From assembly GCA_024639965.1 (NCBI GenBank), contig JAHEGC010000001.1:76187-127899 (forward strand): a stretch of 51,713 nt of DNA. Reading direction: 5' to 3'. Shown here piece after piece: positions 1 to 7,917 of the stretch. The DNA comes from Micrococcales bacterium (lineage in GTDB: Bacteria; Actinomycetota; Actinomycetes; Actinomycetales; Microbacteriaceae). Positions within the stretch are counted from its first letter, which is position 1. The number at the start of each line of letters is the position of its first letter. The notes under the pieces are model-generated. The model searched no databases and was not told the DNA's origin. It saw nothing but the letters and a program-made list of their open reading frames with translations. The position numbers and the translations under genes are program-made.

Positions 1-816
1 TCGGGTGCACCGATCGCGCTGACCCGAAGCGTGAGAAACACCGACCGCGCAATCGGAACAATGCTGGGACACGAACTGACGAAGGCCCACGGCGAACGCG
101 GACTCGAACCCGGAACGATCACAATCGACCTGGACGGCTCCGCCGGGCAGTCGCTCGGCGCGTTCATGCCCCGCGGCATCACCCTTCGCCTGACAGGCGA
201 TTCCAACGATTACGTTGGCAAGGGTTTGTCGGGCGGCCGCGTCATCGTTCGCGCGCCCGAGGGTGGTGCTTTCGTGCCGAACGAGAACATCATCGCGGGA
301 AACGTCGTCGGTTACGGCGCGACCAGCGGTGAGATGTTCATTGCCGGAGTTGTCGGCGAGCGCTTCTGTGTTCGCAATTCCGGCGCAACCGCAGTCGTCG
401 AAGGTGTCGGGGATCACGCGCTCGAATACATGACCGGGGGAGTGGCGCTCATTCTCGGTTCCACGGGCCGAAACCTCGGTGCGGGGATGAGTGGCGGATA
501 TGGATACGTTCTCGATCTCGACCCCAATCTCGTCAATCAGGCTGCGGTGCGAACCGGTGAACTCGAGCTCTCTTCGCTCAACGACGACCACGCCACCGTC
601 GTTCGAGAACTGCTCGAGGCGCACGCTCTCGAGACCGGTTCAACGTTCGCCGCGGGACTGTTGAGCGACTGGACCACTACGCGTCAACGCATCACCGCCA
701 TCGTGCCGCGAGACTTCCAGCGCGTGACCATCATCCGCCAGACTGCTGAAGCAGCCGGTATCGATCCGGACGGCGACGAAGTATGGTCTCAAATCATGGA
801 GGTGACCGGTGGCTGA
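1..816 (+). CDS. gltB: Glutamate synthase large subunit, C-terminal part (partial, 5' end outside window)
   Basis: The reading frame is open from the first base, so this is the last 271 residues of a much larger protein (about 1500 residues in the family). What remains is the C-terminal GXGXG beta-helix domain: glycine-rich repeats such as GKGLSGGRVIV, GNVVGYGATSGEMFIAG and GAGMSGGYGYVLD. In the family this domain is structural and follows the amidotransferase and FMN/3Fe-4S synthase domains, which lie upstream of the window. The complete enzyme makes two glutamates from glutamine and 2-oxoglutarate with NADPH, working as a heterodimer with GltD. Its stop overlaps the GTG start of gltD by 8 nt, which fits one operon and translational coupling. 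Confidence 0.95.
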   Translation, partial: SGAPIALTRSVRNTDRAIGTMLGHELTKAHGERGLEPGTITIDLDGSAGQSLGAFMPRGITLRLTGDSNDYVGKGLSGGRVIVRAPEGGAFVPNENIIAGNVVGYGATSGEMFIAGVVGERFCVRNSGATAVVEGVGDHALEYMTGGVALILGSTGRNLGAGMSGGYGYVLDLDPNLVNQAAVRTGELELSSLNDDHATVVRELLEAHALETGSTFAAGLLSDWTTTRQRITAIVPRDFQRVTIIRQTAEAAGIDPDGDEVWSQIMEVTGG

Positions 817-2266
817 CCCCAAGGGATTCCTCACCAACACCGAGCGCGCGACACCGGCGCGTCGTCCTGTGGCGATTCGACTCCGCGACTGGAAAGAGGT
901 CTACGAAGAGCGCGAGAAGGGTCAAATTGAGAGCCAAGCGGGCCGTTGCATGGATTGCGGCGTCGCATTCTGTCATCAGGGTTGCCCACTCGGAAACCTC
1001 ATCCCCGAATTCAACGACTTCGTCTATCGCGACGACTGGAAGGCGGCGATTGATCGCCTCCACGCGACGAACAATTTCCCCGAGTTCACGGGCCGACTCT
1101 GCCCCGCTCCCTGTGAGTCCTCGTGCGTGCTCGGAATCAACCAACCCGCGGTGACCATCAAACAATCCGAACTCGCGATCATCGACGAGGCATGGAAGCG
1201 CGGTTACGTCACCGCGGTCACGCCCGAACGTCTCACGGGCAAAACCGTCGCCGTCGTGGGCTCCGGACCGGCTGGCTTGGCCGCCGCGCAACAGCTCACC
1301 CGAATAGGACACACTGTCGCCGTCTACGAACGTGACGACAAGGCTGGGGGCTTGCTGCGCTACGGCATTCCCGATTTCAAAATGGAGAAGCGCCACATCG
1401 ATCGCCGAATCCGTCAGATGGAAGAAGAGGGGACTCGGTTTCGAACGGGCGTCACCGTCGGAGTAGACCTCACCTGGGAAGAACTCCATGAACGTTACGA
1501 CGCGGTGATCGTGACGACCGGTGCGCCGGTCGGTCGTGACATCGACATTCCCGGTCGCGAATTGTCCGGCATCTATCTCGCGATGGACTATCTGGTTCCC
1601 GCGAATCGTCAGGTCGCGGGGGAGAATCCCGTCAACCTCATTGACGTTGCGGGCAAGGACGTCATCATCCTTGGTGGCGGAGACACTGGTGCTGACTGTC
1701 TGGGAACAGCGCTACGTCAGGGTGCGAAATCGGTGACAACGCTCGCGATCGGCAAGCGACCTCCCGAAGAGCGCCCGTCGAACCAACCCTGGCCGATGGA
1801 CCCCTTGGTGTTCGAGGTACAAAGCGCCCACGAAGAGGGCGGAACGCGCGAATACCTCGCCTCCACCATCGAGTTCGTCGGAAACGCGAACGGACAACTC
1901 ACCGGCCTCGTTGTCGCCGAGACCGAATACTTCGACGGTGGGCGTCGTCCGCTCGCGGGAACGGAAAAGACGCTCCCCGCCGACATCGTGTTCCTCGCTC
2001 TGGGATTCACGGGGGTTGAGGCCGATTCCATCGTCCCGCAACTCTCAGTCGACCTCACAGCGAAGGGCACAATCGCGCGCTCGCGCACCTACGATTCAAA
2101 CGTTTCCGGTGTTTTCGTCGCCGGCGACGCGGGTCGCGGTGCATCGCTCATCGTTTGGGCGATCGCCGAGGGGCGAGCGGCGGCGGCACGCGCCGACGCG
2201 TTCCTGCGTGGTCGCACGATCCTGCCCGCGCCCGTTGAGGCGAACGAGTCCCCGATACACTTGTAG
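809..2266 (+). CDS. gltD: Glutamate synthase small subunit (NADPH)
   Basis: A 485-residue protein of normal family length. The N-terminal third carries the cysteine clusters that hold two 4Fe-4S centres (CMDCGVAFCHQGCPLGN and, further on, CPAPCESSC). A first dinucleotide fold, VAVVGSGPAGLAAA, binds FAD; a second, DVIILGGGDTGADC, binds NADPH. A conserved late FAD motif, GVFVAGDAGRG, lies near the C-terminus. It passes electrons from NADPH through FAD and Fe-S centres to GltB. The GTG start lies inside the end of gltB (8-nt overlap), so the subunits are probably made together. The 3' end contains a likely promoter for pyk. Confidence 0.96.
   Translation: MADPKGFLTNTERATPARRPVAIRLRDWKEVYEEREKGQIESQAGRCMDCGVAFCHQGCPLGNLIPEFNDFVYRDDWKAAIDRLHATNNFPEFTGRLCPAPCESSCVLGINQPAVTIKQSELAIIDEAWKRGYVTAVTPERLTGKTVAVVGSGPAGLAAAQQLTRIGHTVAVYERDDKAGGLLRYGIPDFKMEKRHIDRRIRQMEEEGTRFRTGVTVGVDLTWEELHERYDAVIVTTGAPVGRDIDIPGRELSGIYLAMDYLVPANRQVAGENPVNLIDVAGKDVIILGGGDTGADCLGTALRQGAKSVTTLAIGKRPPEERPSNQPWPMDPLVFEVQSAHEEGGTREYLASTIEFVGNANGQLTGLVVAETEYFDGGRRPLAGTEKTLPADIVFLALGFTGVEADSIVPQLSVDLTAKGTIARSRTYDSNVSGVFVAGDAGRGASLIVWAIAEGRAAAARADAFLRGRTILPAPVEANESPIHL
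2235..2261 (+). promoter_or_regulatory. Candidate pyk promoter inside the end of gltD
   Basis: A TTGAGG -35-like hexamer (2235-2240) and a TACACT -10-like hexamer (2256-2261) are separated by 15 bp, shorter than the usual 17. A transcript from here would give pyk a leader of about 30 nt containing its AAAGG ribosome binding site. Based on consensus matching only. Confidence 0.35.
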
Positions 2267-2297
2267 TGCAAACGCTTTCACCACCACGAAAGGCATC

Positions 2298-3722
2298 ATG
2301 AGACGCGCAAAGATTGTCGCCACGCTGGGTCCGGCAACAAACACATACGACACCATCCGGGCCATCATCGAGGCGGGCGTTGATGTCGCGCGAATGAACC
2401 TCAGCCACGGATCGCACGAGGTTCACGAAGCGGTTTACGCAAACGTCCGCAAGGTCGCAGCAGATCTCGGCAAGCCGGTTGCGGTGCTCGTCGACCTTCA
2501 AGGGCCCAAGATTCGCCTGACGAAGTTCGCCGACGGACCGCACGACCTTGCCATCGGGGATATCTTCACCATCACCACCGAAGACGTCGAGGGAACGAAG
2601 GACATCTGTGGCACGACCTTCAAGGGCCTGCCTCAGGACGTCTCGCCCGGAGACACGCTTCTCATCGATGACGGAAAAATCAACCTCACGGTTCTCGACA
2701 CCGACGGAGTCCGGGTGCGCACCAAGGTGGTCGTAGGCGGCGCCATTTCGAACAACAAGGGAATCAATCTTCCCGGCGTAGCCGTCAACGTTCCTGCCCT
2801 CTCCGAAAAAGACGAAGACGACCTTCGGTGGGGCCTGCGCATCGGCGCCGATTACATTGCGCTCTCGTTCGTGCGAAACGCCTCCGACATCACCCGCGTC
2901 CATGAAATCATGGCTGAGGAGGGCATTCGTCTCCCCGTCATTGCCAAGGTGGAAAAGCCACAGGCGGTTGCCGCGATCGACGAAATTGTTGACGCCTTCG
3001 ACGCCATCATGGTTGCCCGTGGTGACCTCGGTGTTGAACTTCCGCTCGAACAGGTCCCGCTCGTTCAAAAGCGCTGTGTCGAAGCCGCGCGCCGGATGGC
3101 CAAGCCCGTCATCGTCGCGACACAGATGCTGGAGTCGATGATTTCGTCTCCGGTACCGACTCGCGCGGAAACCTCCGATGTAGCCAATGCCATTCTCGAC
3201 GGTGCCGACGCGGTCATGCTCTCCGGCGAGACGAGCGTGGGCGCGTTCCCCGCCATCACCGTCGCAACGATGGCGCGCATCGTGGAAAACACCGAGGAGC
3301 ACGGTCTCGAACGCATCCCGCCGCTTGGCACGAAGCCCCGAACACAGGGCGGCGCGATCACGTTGGCCGCTGCCGAGGTCGCCGATTTCGTCGAGGCGAA
3401 GTACGTCTGTGTTTTCACCGAATCGGGAGACTCGGCTCGACGAATGTCGCGTTTGCGTTTCCGCATCCCCATGAAGGCGTTCGCCACGAACGACGCAATC
3501 CGCCGTCGGATGGCGCTCTACTGGGGCATAACGTCCTACCTCGTCGCGCCGGTGACGCACACCGACCAAATGTTCGCCGAGGTTGACGAGTCGCTACTCA
3601 CCGAAGGCTTGGCCCAGAAGGGTGACAAGGTCGTCGTGATCTCTGGATCGCCTCCCGGAGTGGCCGGTTCAACGAACGATCTCCGCGTTCACGTCGTTGG
3701 CACGCAGCAACCGAAACAGTAG
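2298..3722 (+). CDS. pyk: Pyruvate kinase
   Basis: 474 residues from the ATG at 2298, the family's usual length. Upstream in-frame codons belong to a shadow of gltD and are not used; GAAAGG just before this ATG is a good ribosome binding site. The protein starts with RRAKIVATLGPAT, has the substrate-binding NLSHG motif, the catalytic-lysine region IAKVEKPQA and the Mg/phosphoenolpyruvate motif MVARGDLGVELP. It converts phosphoenolpyruvate and ADP to pyruvate and ATP, the last step of glycolysis. It stands 31 bp after gltD and is followed by a strong hairpin terminator. Confidence 0.97.
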   Translation: MRRAKIVATLGPATNTYDTIRAIIEAGVDVARMNLSHGSHEVHEAVYANVRKVAADLGKPVAVLVDLQGPKIRLTKFADGPHDLAIGDIFTITTEDVEGTKDICGTTFKGLPQDVSPGDTLLIDDGKINLTVLDTDGVRVRTKVVVGGAISNNKGINLPGVAVNVPALSEKDEDDLRWGLRIGADYIALSFVRNASDITRVHEIMAEEGIRLPVIAKVEKPQAVAAIDEIVDAFDAIMVARGDLGVELPLEQVPLVQKRCVEAARRMAKPVIVATQMLESMISSPVPTRAETSDVANAILDGADAVMLSGETSVGAFPAITVATMARIVENTEEHGLERIPPLGTKPRTQGGAITLAAAEVADFVEAKYVCVFTESGDSARRMSRLRFRIPMKAFATNDAIRRRMALYWGITSYLVAPVTHTDQMFAEVDESLLTEGLAQKGDKVVVISGSPPGVAGSTNDLRVHVVGTQQPKQ

Positions 3723-3734
3723 CGAAAACTGACA

Positions 3735-3766
3735 AGAGGGCGAGGATTTCTCCTCGCCCTCTTTTT
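3735..3766 (+). terminator. Rho-independent terminator after pyk
   Basis: A perfect 12-bp stem (3735-3746 with 3751-3762) around a TTTC loop, followed by Ts to 3766. The stem is also in the right place to stop the oppositely transcribed tRNA-Leu, although the minus-strand side has only a weak T run. Confidence 0.92.
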
Positions 3767-3767
3767 G

Positions 3768-3850
3768 TGCCGGATGTGGGACTTGAACCCACACGCCCTT
3801 TCGGACAAAGCATTTTGAGTGCTCCGCGTCTGCCATTCCGCCAATCCGGC
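3768..3850 (-). tRNA. tRNA-Leu (anticodon CAA)
   Basis: On the minus strand an 83-nt cloverleaf can be folded: acceptor stem GCCGGAT with ATCCGGC plus discriminator A; anticodon stem GAGCA/TGCTT with loop CTCAAAA, giving anticodon CAA (reads UUG); a long variable arm typical of class II tRNAs; and a T arm GTGGGTTCAAGTCCCAC. The CCA end is not encoded. It sits between the pyk terminator and pdtaR, transcribed opposite to both. Confidence 0.95.
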
Positions 3851-3861
3851 CAGCCCTCATC

Positions 3862-3867
3862 ACGATA
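3862..3867 (-). promoter_or_regulatory. Candidate -10 box of tRNA-Leu
   Basis: TATCGT on the minus strand, 11 nt before the mature tRNA 5' end, which would give a very short 5' leader. It lies only 3 bp from the divergent TAGGCT box assigned to pdtaR, so the two promoters are back to back. No convincing -35 box. Confidence 0.4.
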
Positions 3868-3870
3868 CCG

Positions 3871-3876
3871 TAGGCT
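3871..3876 (+). promoter_or_regulatory. -10 box of leaderless pdtaR
   Basis: TAGGCT ends 7 nt before the GTG start at 3884. There is no Shine-Dalgarno sequence, so the transcript probably begins at or just before the start codon. Confidence 0.6.
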
Positions 3877-3883
3877 GAACAAC

Positions 3884-4465
3884 GTGACGGAAAACGCGAA
3901 GCGCCGAGTGGTTGTGGCCGAAGACGAGGCACTTATTCGCATGGACATCGTCGAGGTTCTCAACGAGAACGGCTTCGACGTGGTCGGCGAGGCCGCGAAC
4001 GGCGAGGAAGCGATCGCACTCGCTCGCGAGCTCGAACCCGACCTGGTTGTCATGGACATCACGATGCCCGTTCTCGATGGCTTGTCGGCTGCGGAAACGA
4101 TTGACAAAGAGCGTCTCGCTCCGGTCGTCATGCTGACCGCCTTCGCGCAGCCCGAATTCGTTCAACGCGCCGCTGAGGCCGGTGCCATTGCCTACGTCGT
4201 GAAACCGTTTACCCCGGAGCGCCTGCTTCCCCAGATCGAGGTGGCGCTCTCTCGCCACCAGTTGATGCTCGCCCTCGAGGCTGAAGTTGCTGACCAAAAG
4301 GACAAGCTCGAAGCCCGCAAAACTCTCGACCGCGCCAAGGGACTGCTTCAGGAGAAGATGAAGATCTCCGAACCCGAGGCGTTCCGATGGATTCAAAAGG
4401 CGTCGATGGATCGCCGTTTGACGATGGCCGAGGTTGCCCAGGCCGTCATCGATCAACTTCTCTAA
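3884..4465 (+). CDS. pdtaR: ANTAR-domain response regulator (PdtaR-like)
   Basis: 193 residues from the GTG at 3884; the longer upstream frame runs through the tRNA gene and cannot be coding. Residues 7-120 form a receiver domain: acidic pair E13-D14, phosphoacceptor D58 in VVMDITMP, T85 and K107 in YVVKPF. A helical linker (about 120-135) leads to a C-terminal ANTAR domain (about 136-190: RAKGLLQEKMKISEPEAFRW), which in this family binds paired hairpins in RNA and causes antitermination or changed translation. In mycobacteria PdtaR is phosphorylated by the separate kinase PdtaS; no histidine kinase is encoded in this window. The last 4 nt overlap the convergent gene at 4462. GTG start with no ribosome binding site points to a leaderless mRNA. 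Confidence 0.9.
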   Translation: MTENAKRRVVVAEDEALIRMDIVEVLNENGFDVVGEAANGEEAIALARELEPDLVVMDITMPVLDGLSAAETIDKERLAPVVMLTAFAQPEFVQRAAEAGAIAYVVKPFTPERLLPQIEVALSRHQLMLALEAEVADQKDKLEARKTLDRAKGLLQEKMKISEPEAFRWIQKASMDRRLTMAEVAQAVIDQLL

Positions 4466-4788
4466 CCGAGTCGGCCTTCGGCAACGTGGGGGATGTTCCC
4501 GTCGCCATACATCGCGGTCACTTCGGAGACGATGACGCGATATCCCTTGTACCAGCGCGTGACGTCGCGCTTGGCTTCCCGATGATCGTCGAATCGGCCG
4601 AGCTTCGTGACGTCGCTCATTGCGTCGAAGTAGTAGATCACGTTGATGCGGGAACCGTCCTCTGACACCCACTTGTCTATGCCAATGAAGCCGGGAATCT
4701 CCCGCGCGGACGCGTCGATCGAATCGTCGAGTCGATGGAAGTCGTCGTCGTACTCGCCGGGTTCAAAGATGAACTGCGCGGCGATCAT
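4462..4788 (-). CDS. Small antibiotic-biosynthesis-monooxygenase-like (dimeric alpha/beta barrel) protein
   Basis: 108 residues from the ATG at 4788. The sequence (start MIAAQFIFEPGEYDDDF, then IPGFIGIDKWVSEDGS and NVIYYFDAMSDV) has the alternating strand/helix pattern and the W...Y...F signature of ABM-type ferredoxin-like dimers. The substrate is unknown. Members range from heme- or quinol-related oxygenases to stress proteins, and the catalytic class cannot be told from sequence. The start overlaps the upstream thioesterase stop in ATGA, so the two are co-translated. The frame continues far upstream, but those residues are shadow. Its 3' end overlaps pdtaR by 4 nt tail-to-tail. Confidence 0.7.
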   Translation of the reverse strand: MIAAQFIFEPGEYDDDFHRLDDSIDASAREIPGFIGIDKWVSEDGSRINVIYYFDAMSDVTKLGRFDDHREAKRDVTRWYKGYRVIVSEVTAMYGDGNIPHVAEGRLG

Positions 4789-5204
4789 CGGTCGCGGAGA
4801 AGGTTGGTGATGCGAATGGTGGAAAGCCGCTCGCCGGCGTCGTTGGTGATCGCGATCTCGTGAACGCAAATCGTTTTGCCGAGAGAAATGGCGGTGCACG
4901 TTCCCGTCACCCATCCCTCGGACACGCTCTTCGAATGAGTCGCGTTGACGTCGATCCCCACGGCGAAACGCCCCGGTCCGGCGTGAATCGCGGCGGACAG
5001 TGATCCCAGAGATTCGCCGAGCACGACGTGCGCACCACCGTGCAGGATGCCGACGACCTGGCGATTTCCCTCGACCGGCATGCGCGCTACGGAACGTTCC
5101 GCGGTGAGTTCGAGGTATTCGATGCCCATCTTCTGCGTGAGCTCGCCCCCGCCGTTGGCGAAACGCTCCCGCAATTCGGGGTCGAGGTGGTCGAGTACGC
5201 CCAC
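4785..5204 (-). CDS. Hotdog-fold thioesterase, PaaI-like family
   Basis: 139 residues from the GTG at 5204, chosen because GGAAGG lies 7 nt upstream; an in-frame ATG further out (5279) would run into the polA coding sequence. The core reads VVGILHGGAHVVLGES, the typical HGG...E region of PaaI/YbgC-type 4-hydroxybenzoyl-CoA or phenylacetyl-CoA thioesterases, followed by GIDVNATHSKSVSEGWVTGTC. Predicted to hydrolyse an acyl-CoA thioester; the acyl group is unknown. It is transcribed away from polA (40 bp between starts) and shares a 4-nt ATGA overlap with the small ABM-like gene after it. Confidence 0.82.
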   Translation of the reverse strand: MGVLDHLDPELRERFANGGGELTQKMGIEYLELTAERSVARMPVEGNRQVVGILHGGAHVVLGESLGSLSAAIHAGPGRFAVGIDVNATHSKSVSEGWVTGTCTAISLGKTICVHEIAITNDAGERLSTIRITNLLRDR

Positions 5205-5232
5205 GGCCGGTCCTTCCGTTGGTGACGCTCGG

Positions 5233-5238
5233 TAGGCT
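5233..5238 (+). promoter_or_regulatory. -10 box of leaderless polA
   Basis: TAGGCT ends 6 nt before the GTG of polA at 5245, with no Shine-Dalgarno sequence between. Confidence 0.6.
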
Positions 5239-5244
5239 GATGCC

Positions 5245-7908
5245 GTGAGCGACTCCGAAAAGCCTACCCTTCTGGTCATCGACGGGCACTCGCTCGCTTT
5301 CCGAGCGTTCTACGCCCTCCCCATCGAATCGTTTGTGACGGCGGGCGGACAACACACCAACGCGATCCATGGCTTCCTGTCTATGTTCCTCACGATTCTT
5401 CAAGCCGAGAAGCCCACGCACGTTGCCGTCGCCTTCGACATTTCGCGGTATTCGTTTCGCACCGTCGAATATCCGGAATACAAGGGAACTCGAGGGGAGA
5501 CACCGCCCGAGTTCATCGGACAGGTGCCGTTACTTCAGGAAGCGCTGCACGCGATGGCGATTCCGACAATCCAGATGGAGAACTACGAGGCCGACGACAT
5601 CCTCGCCACGCTCGCGACTAAGGGTGAAGCGGCGGGAATGGACGTGCTCGTCGTCTCGGGCGACCGCGACACGTTCCAACTCGTCACCGAGAAGGTGACC
5701 GTTTTGTACCCCAGCGCGCGGGGCGTCGCCGAACTCAAGCGATATACGCCGGATGCGGTGGAGGAACGTTACGGGATTCGACCTCATCAATACCCCGATA
5801 TCGCGGCCCTCGTCGGCGAAACGTCGGACAACCTCCCGGGTGTCGACAAGGTCGGTGAGAAAACCGCCGTCAAATGGATTCAGCAATACGGCTCACTCGA
5901 CGAAGTCCTCGCTCATCGTGACGAAATCGGGGGAGTCGTCGGCAACAATCTGCGAGAGCAAATCGCCAATGTTGAGCGCAACGCGAGGCTCAACAAGCTT
6001 GTCCGTACGCTCGACCTCCCGTTCGCTATCGACGAACTTGTGCGCAAACCGATCGACGGTTCTGCGGTCGTCGACGTTTTCGACCGGCTTCAGTTCCGCA
6101 CCCTCAAACAACGGGTCTTGCAGTTCGGCGGGGTTGCGTCCGCGGACATTCCGACGGAACCCGCGGCCGTTGCGCCGACCGTCATCGAAGCCGACGCCCC
6201 GACACCGCGGCATTTGGGCGACGAAGAACTGGCGACCTGGCTGGGGAAGCGTTCCGGTGAACGAATCGGGCTCATCGTTGAGCGCGGCGACGACGGACTC
6301 GTTCTCGGGCTCGCCACCACGACGGAATCCGTTCGATCGGTGCGGGTGAGCGGCTCGCTCGATCACGTGGCCTTCGACGCTTGGCTCGCCTCGAGCGCAC
6401 CCAAGGTAGTACATGACGGCAAAGCGCTCACGCATCTCCTTCGCGACCATGACCTCACTCTCGCGGGAATCGTCCGCGACACCCGTGTTGCCGCCTGGCT
6501 GCTCGATTCGACGGCCAAATCTCTTCGCCTGCCCGACATCGCTCGGTCATTAGCCGGTCTTGATGTCCCCGTACCGGACCCCAACGAACTCGTTCCTACC
6601 GTCGACGCGGCTTCGCTCGCCACGACGGCGTGGGTGCTCACCCAACTCGACGTCGTCCTCGAACAGCGGCTCGACGAAGGACAGCAGAGCGTCGAACGTG
6701 AAATCGAGGTTCCGCTCATTCCCGTGCTCGCCGAAATGGAGCACAACGGAATCGCGCTCGATCGCGCCATTCTCGACCGTCTCTACGATTCGCTCACCGG
6801 CCGCGCCAACGCGATCGCTGGCGAGCTCTACGCGATGATCGGCAAAGAGGTGAACCTGTCGTCACCAAAACAGTTACAGGAAATCCTGTTCGAACAACTC
6901 GAAATGCCCAAGACCCGTTCGACCAAGACCGGGTATTCGACCGATGCGGCGGCACTTGCTGACCTCCAGGAATCGAACCCCCACCCTTTCCTTGATGGCC
7001 TGCTCGCACATCGCGAGCAAACCAAGCTCGCTCAAATGGTCGAGTCACTGCGATCGAGTATCGGGCCCGACGGGCGAATACACACCACGTACGACCAAAC
7101 CGGAACCACGACGGGGCGCATCTCGTCGACCGATCCGAACCTGCAAAACATTCCCATTCGGAGCGACGTCGGTGCCGAAATCCGCGCCGCGTTTGTGTCC
7201 GATGCGGCCCATGAAACGCTTCTCACCGCTGACTATTCACAAATCGAGATGCGCATCATGGCACACCTCTCGGGTGACGAAGGCCTCATCGAGGCGTTCA
7301 AGTCGGGCGAAGACCTCCACCGTTTCGTCGGAGCCAAGGTGTTCGGAGTCGACCCGGCCGACGTCACCCCGGCGATGCGGTCTAAGGTCAAGGCAATGTC
7401 GTACGGACTCGCCTACGGGCTCTCGGCCTTCGGACTGGCCAAACAGCTCCGCATCGAGAATAAAGAGGCCAAGGCGCTGATGGGAGACTATTTCGCTCGA
7501 TTCGGCGGCGTGCGGGATTACCTACGTTCGGTCGTCGAACAGGCGCGCAAGGACCTCTTCACCACCACGGTGTTCGGCCGCAAGCGCCCGTTCGGCGATC
7601 TGGCGAGTTCGAATCGTCTCGTTCGCGACAACGCCGAGCGTGCGGCTCTCAATGCTCCGATTCAGGGAACCTCGGCGGACATTATGAAACTCGCGATGAT
7701 TCGCGTGGCCGAAGCGATGCGCGCCAACTCGCTTCAATCCCGCCTTCTCTTGCAGGTTCACGACGAACTCGTTTTCGAGGTGGTGGCGGGGGAGACCGAC
7801 ACGCTGCGAACAATCGTGGAAGAGGCGATGGAACACGCGACCGCCCTCTCGGTTCCCCTTGACGTGCAAGTCGGTGTCGGTAAGTCGTGGAAGGACGCGG
7901 GTCACTAG
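5245..7908 (+). CDS. polA: DNA polymerase I (5' nuclease plus polymerase; 3'-5' exonuclease apparently inactive)
   Basis: 887 residues. The N-terminal 5'-nuclease domain shows DGHSLAFRAFYALP, YEADD, VVSGDRD and the helix-hairpin-helix GETSDNLPGVDKVGEKTA. The middle region (about 310-480) has the fold of the 3'-5' exonuclease, but the D-x-E pair of the first exonuclease motif is missing (IGLIVERGDD at that place), so proofreading is probably lost, as in other actinobacterial and Taq-like enzymes. The polymerase domain is complete: motif A DYSQIEMRI (D663), motif B RSKVKAMSYGLAYG with Y720, motif C VHDELVF (D840). Acts in gap filling, Okazaki-fragment maturation and after UvrABC excision, whose genes follow downstream. 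GTG start, leaderless. The stop codon doubles as part of the next gene's -10 box. Confidence 0.97.
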   Translation: MSDSEKPTLLVIDGHSLAFRAFYALPIESFVTAGGQHTNAIHGFLSMFLTILQAEKPTHVAVAFDISRYSFRTVEYPEYKGTRGETPPEFIGQVPLLQEALHAMAIPTIQMENYEADDILATLATKGEAAGMDVLVVSGDRDTFQLVTEKVTVLYPSARGVAELKRYTPDAVEERYGIRPHQYPDIAALVGETSDNLPGVDKVGEKTAVKWIQQYGSLDEVLAHRDEIGGVVGNNLREQIANVERNARLNKLVRTLDLPFAIDELVRKPIDGSAVVDVFDRLQFRTLKQRVLQFGGVASADIPTEPAAVAPTVIEADAPTPRHLGDEELATWLGKRSGERIGLIVERGDDGLVLGLATTTESVRSVRVSGSLDHVAFDAWLASSAPKVVHDGKALTHLLRDHDLTLAGIVRDTRVAAWLLDSTAKSLRLPDIARSLAGLDVPVPDPNELVPTVDAASLATTAWVLTQLDVVLEQRLDEGQQSVEREIEVPLIPVLAEMEHNGIALDRAILDRLYDSLTGRANAIAGELYAMIGKEVNLSSPKQLQEILFEQLEMPKTRSTKTGYSTDAAALADLQESNPHPFLDGLLAHREQTKLAQMVESLRSSIGPDGRIHTTYDQTGTTTGRISSTDPNLQNIPIRSDVGAEIRAAFVSDAAHETLLTADYSQIEMRIMAHLSGDEGLIEAFKSGEDLHRFVGAKVFGVDPADVTPAMRSKVKAMSYGLAYGLSAFGLAKQLRIENKEAKALMGDYFARFGGVRDYLRSVVEQARKDLFTTTVFGRKRPFGDLASSNRLVRDNAERAALNAPIQGTSADIMKLAMIRVAEAMRANSLQSRLLLQVHDELVFEVVAGETDTLRTIVEEAMEHATALSVPLDVQVGVGKSWKDAGH

Positions 7909-7911
7909 GCT
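7906..7911 (+). promoter_or_regulatory. -10 box of the DUF885 gene, overlapping the polA stop codon
   Basis: TAGGCT begins with the TAG stop of polA (7906-7908) and ends 6 nt before the ATG at 7918. Confidence 0.6.
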
Positions 7912-7917
7912 CGAGCC

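Noticed and set aside
1911-2297. N-terminal extension of pyk into gltD
   Set aside because: The extension is the gltD sequence read out of frame; the ATG at 2298 has a ribosome binding site and starts where pyruvate kinase homology begins.
2267-2297. Riboswitch or structured leader before pyk
   Set aside because: Only 31 bp between gltD and pyk, with no stable fold visible.
2148-3569. Long open frame (473 codons) on the minus strand opposite pyk
   Set aside because: No recognisable protein motif, strongly Arg/Asp-biased composition and full overlap with a certain pyk gene; a by-product of GC-rich codon use.
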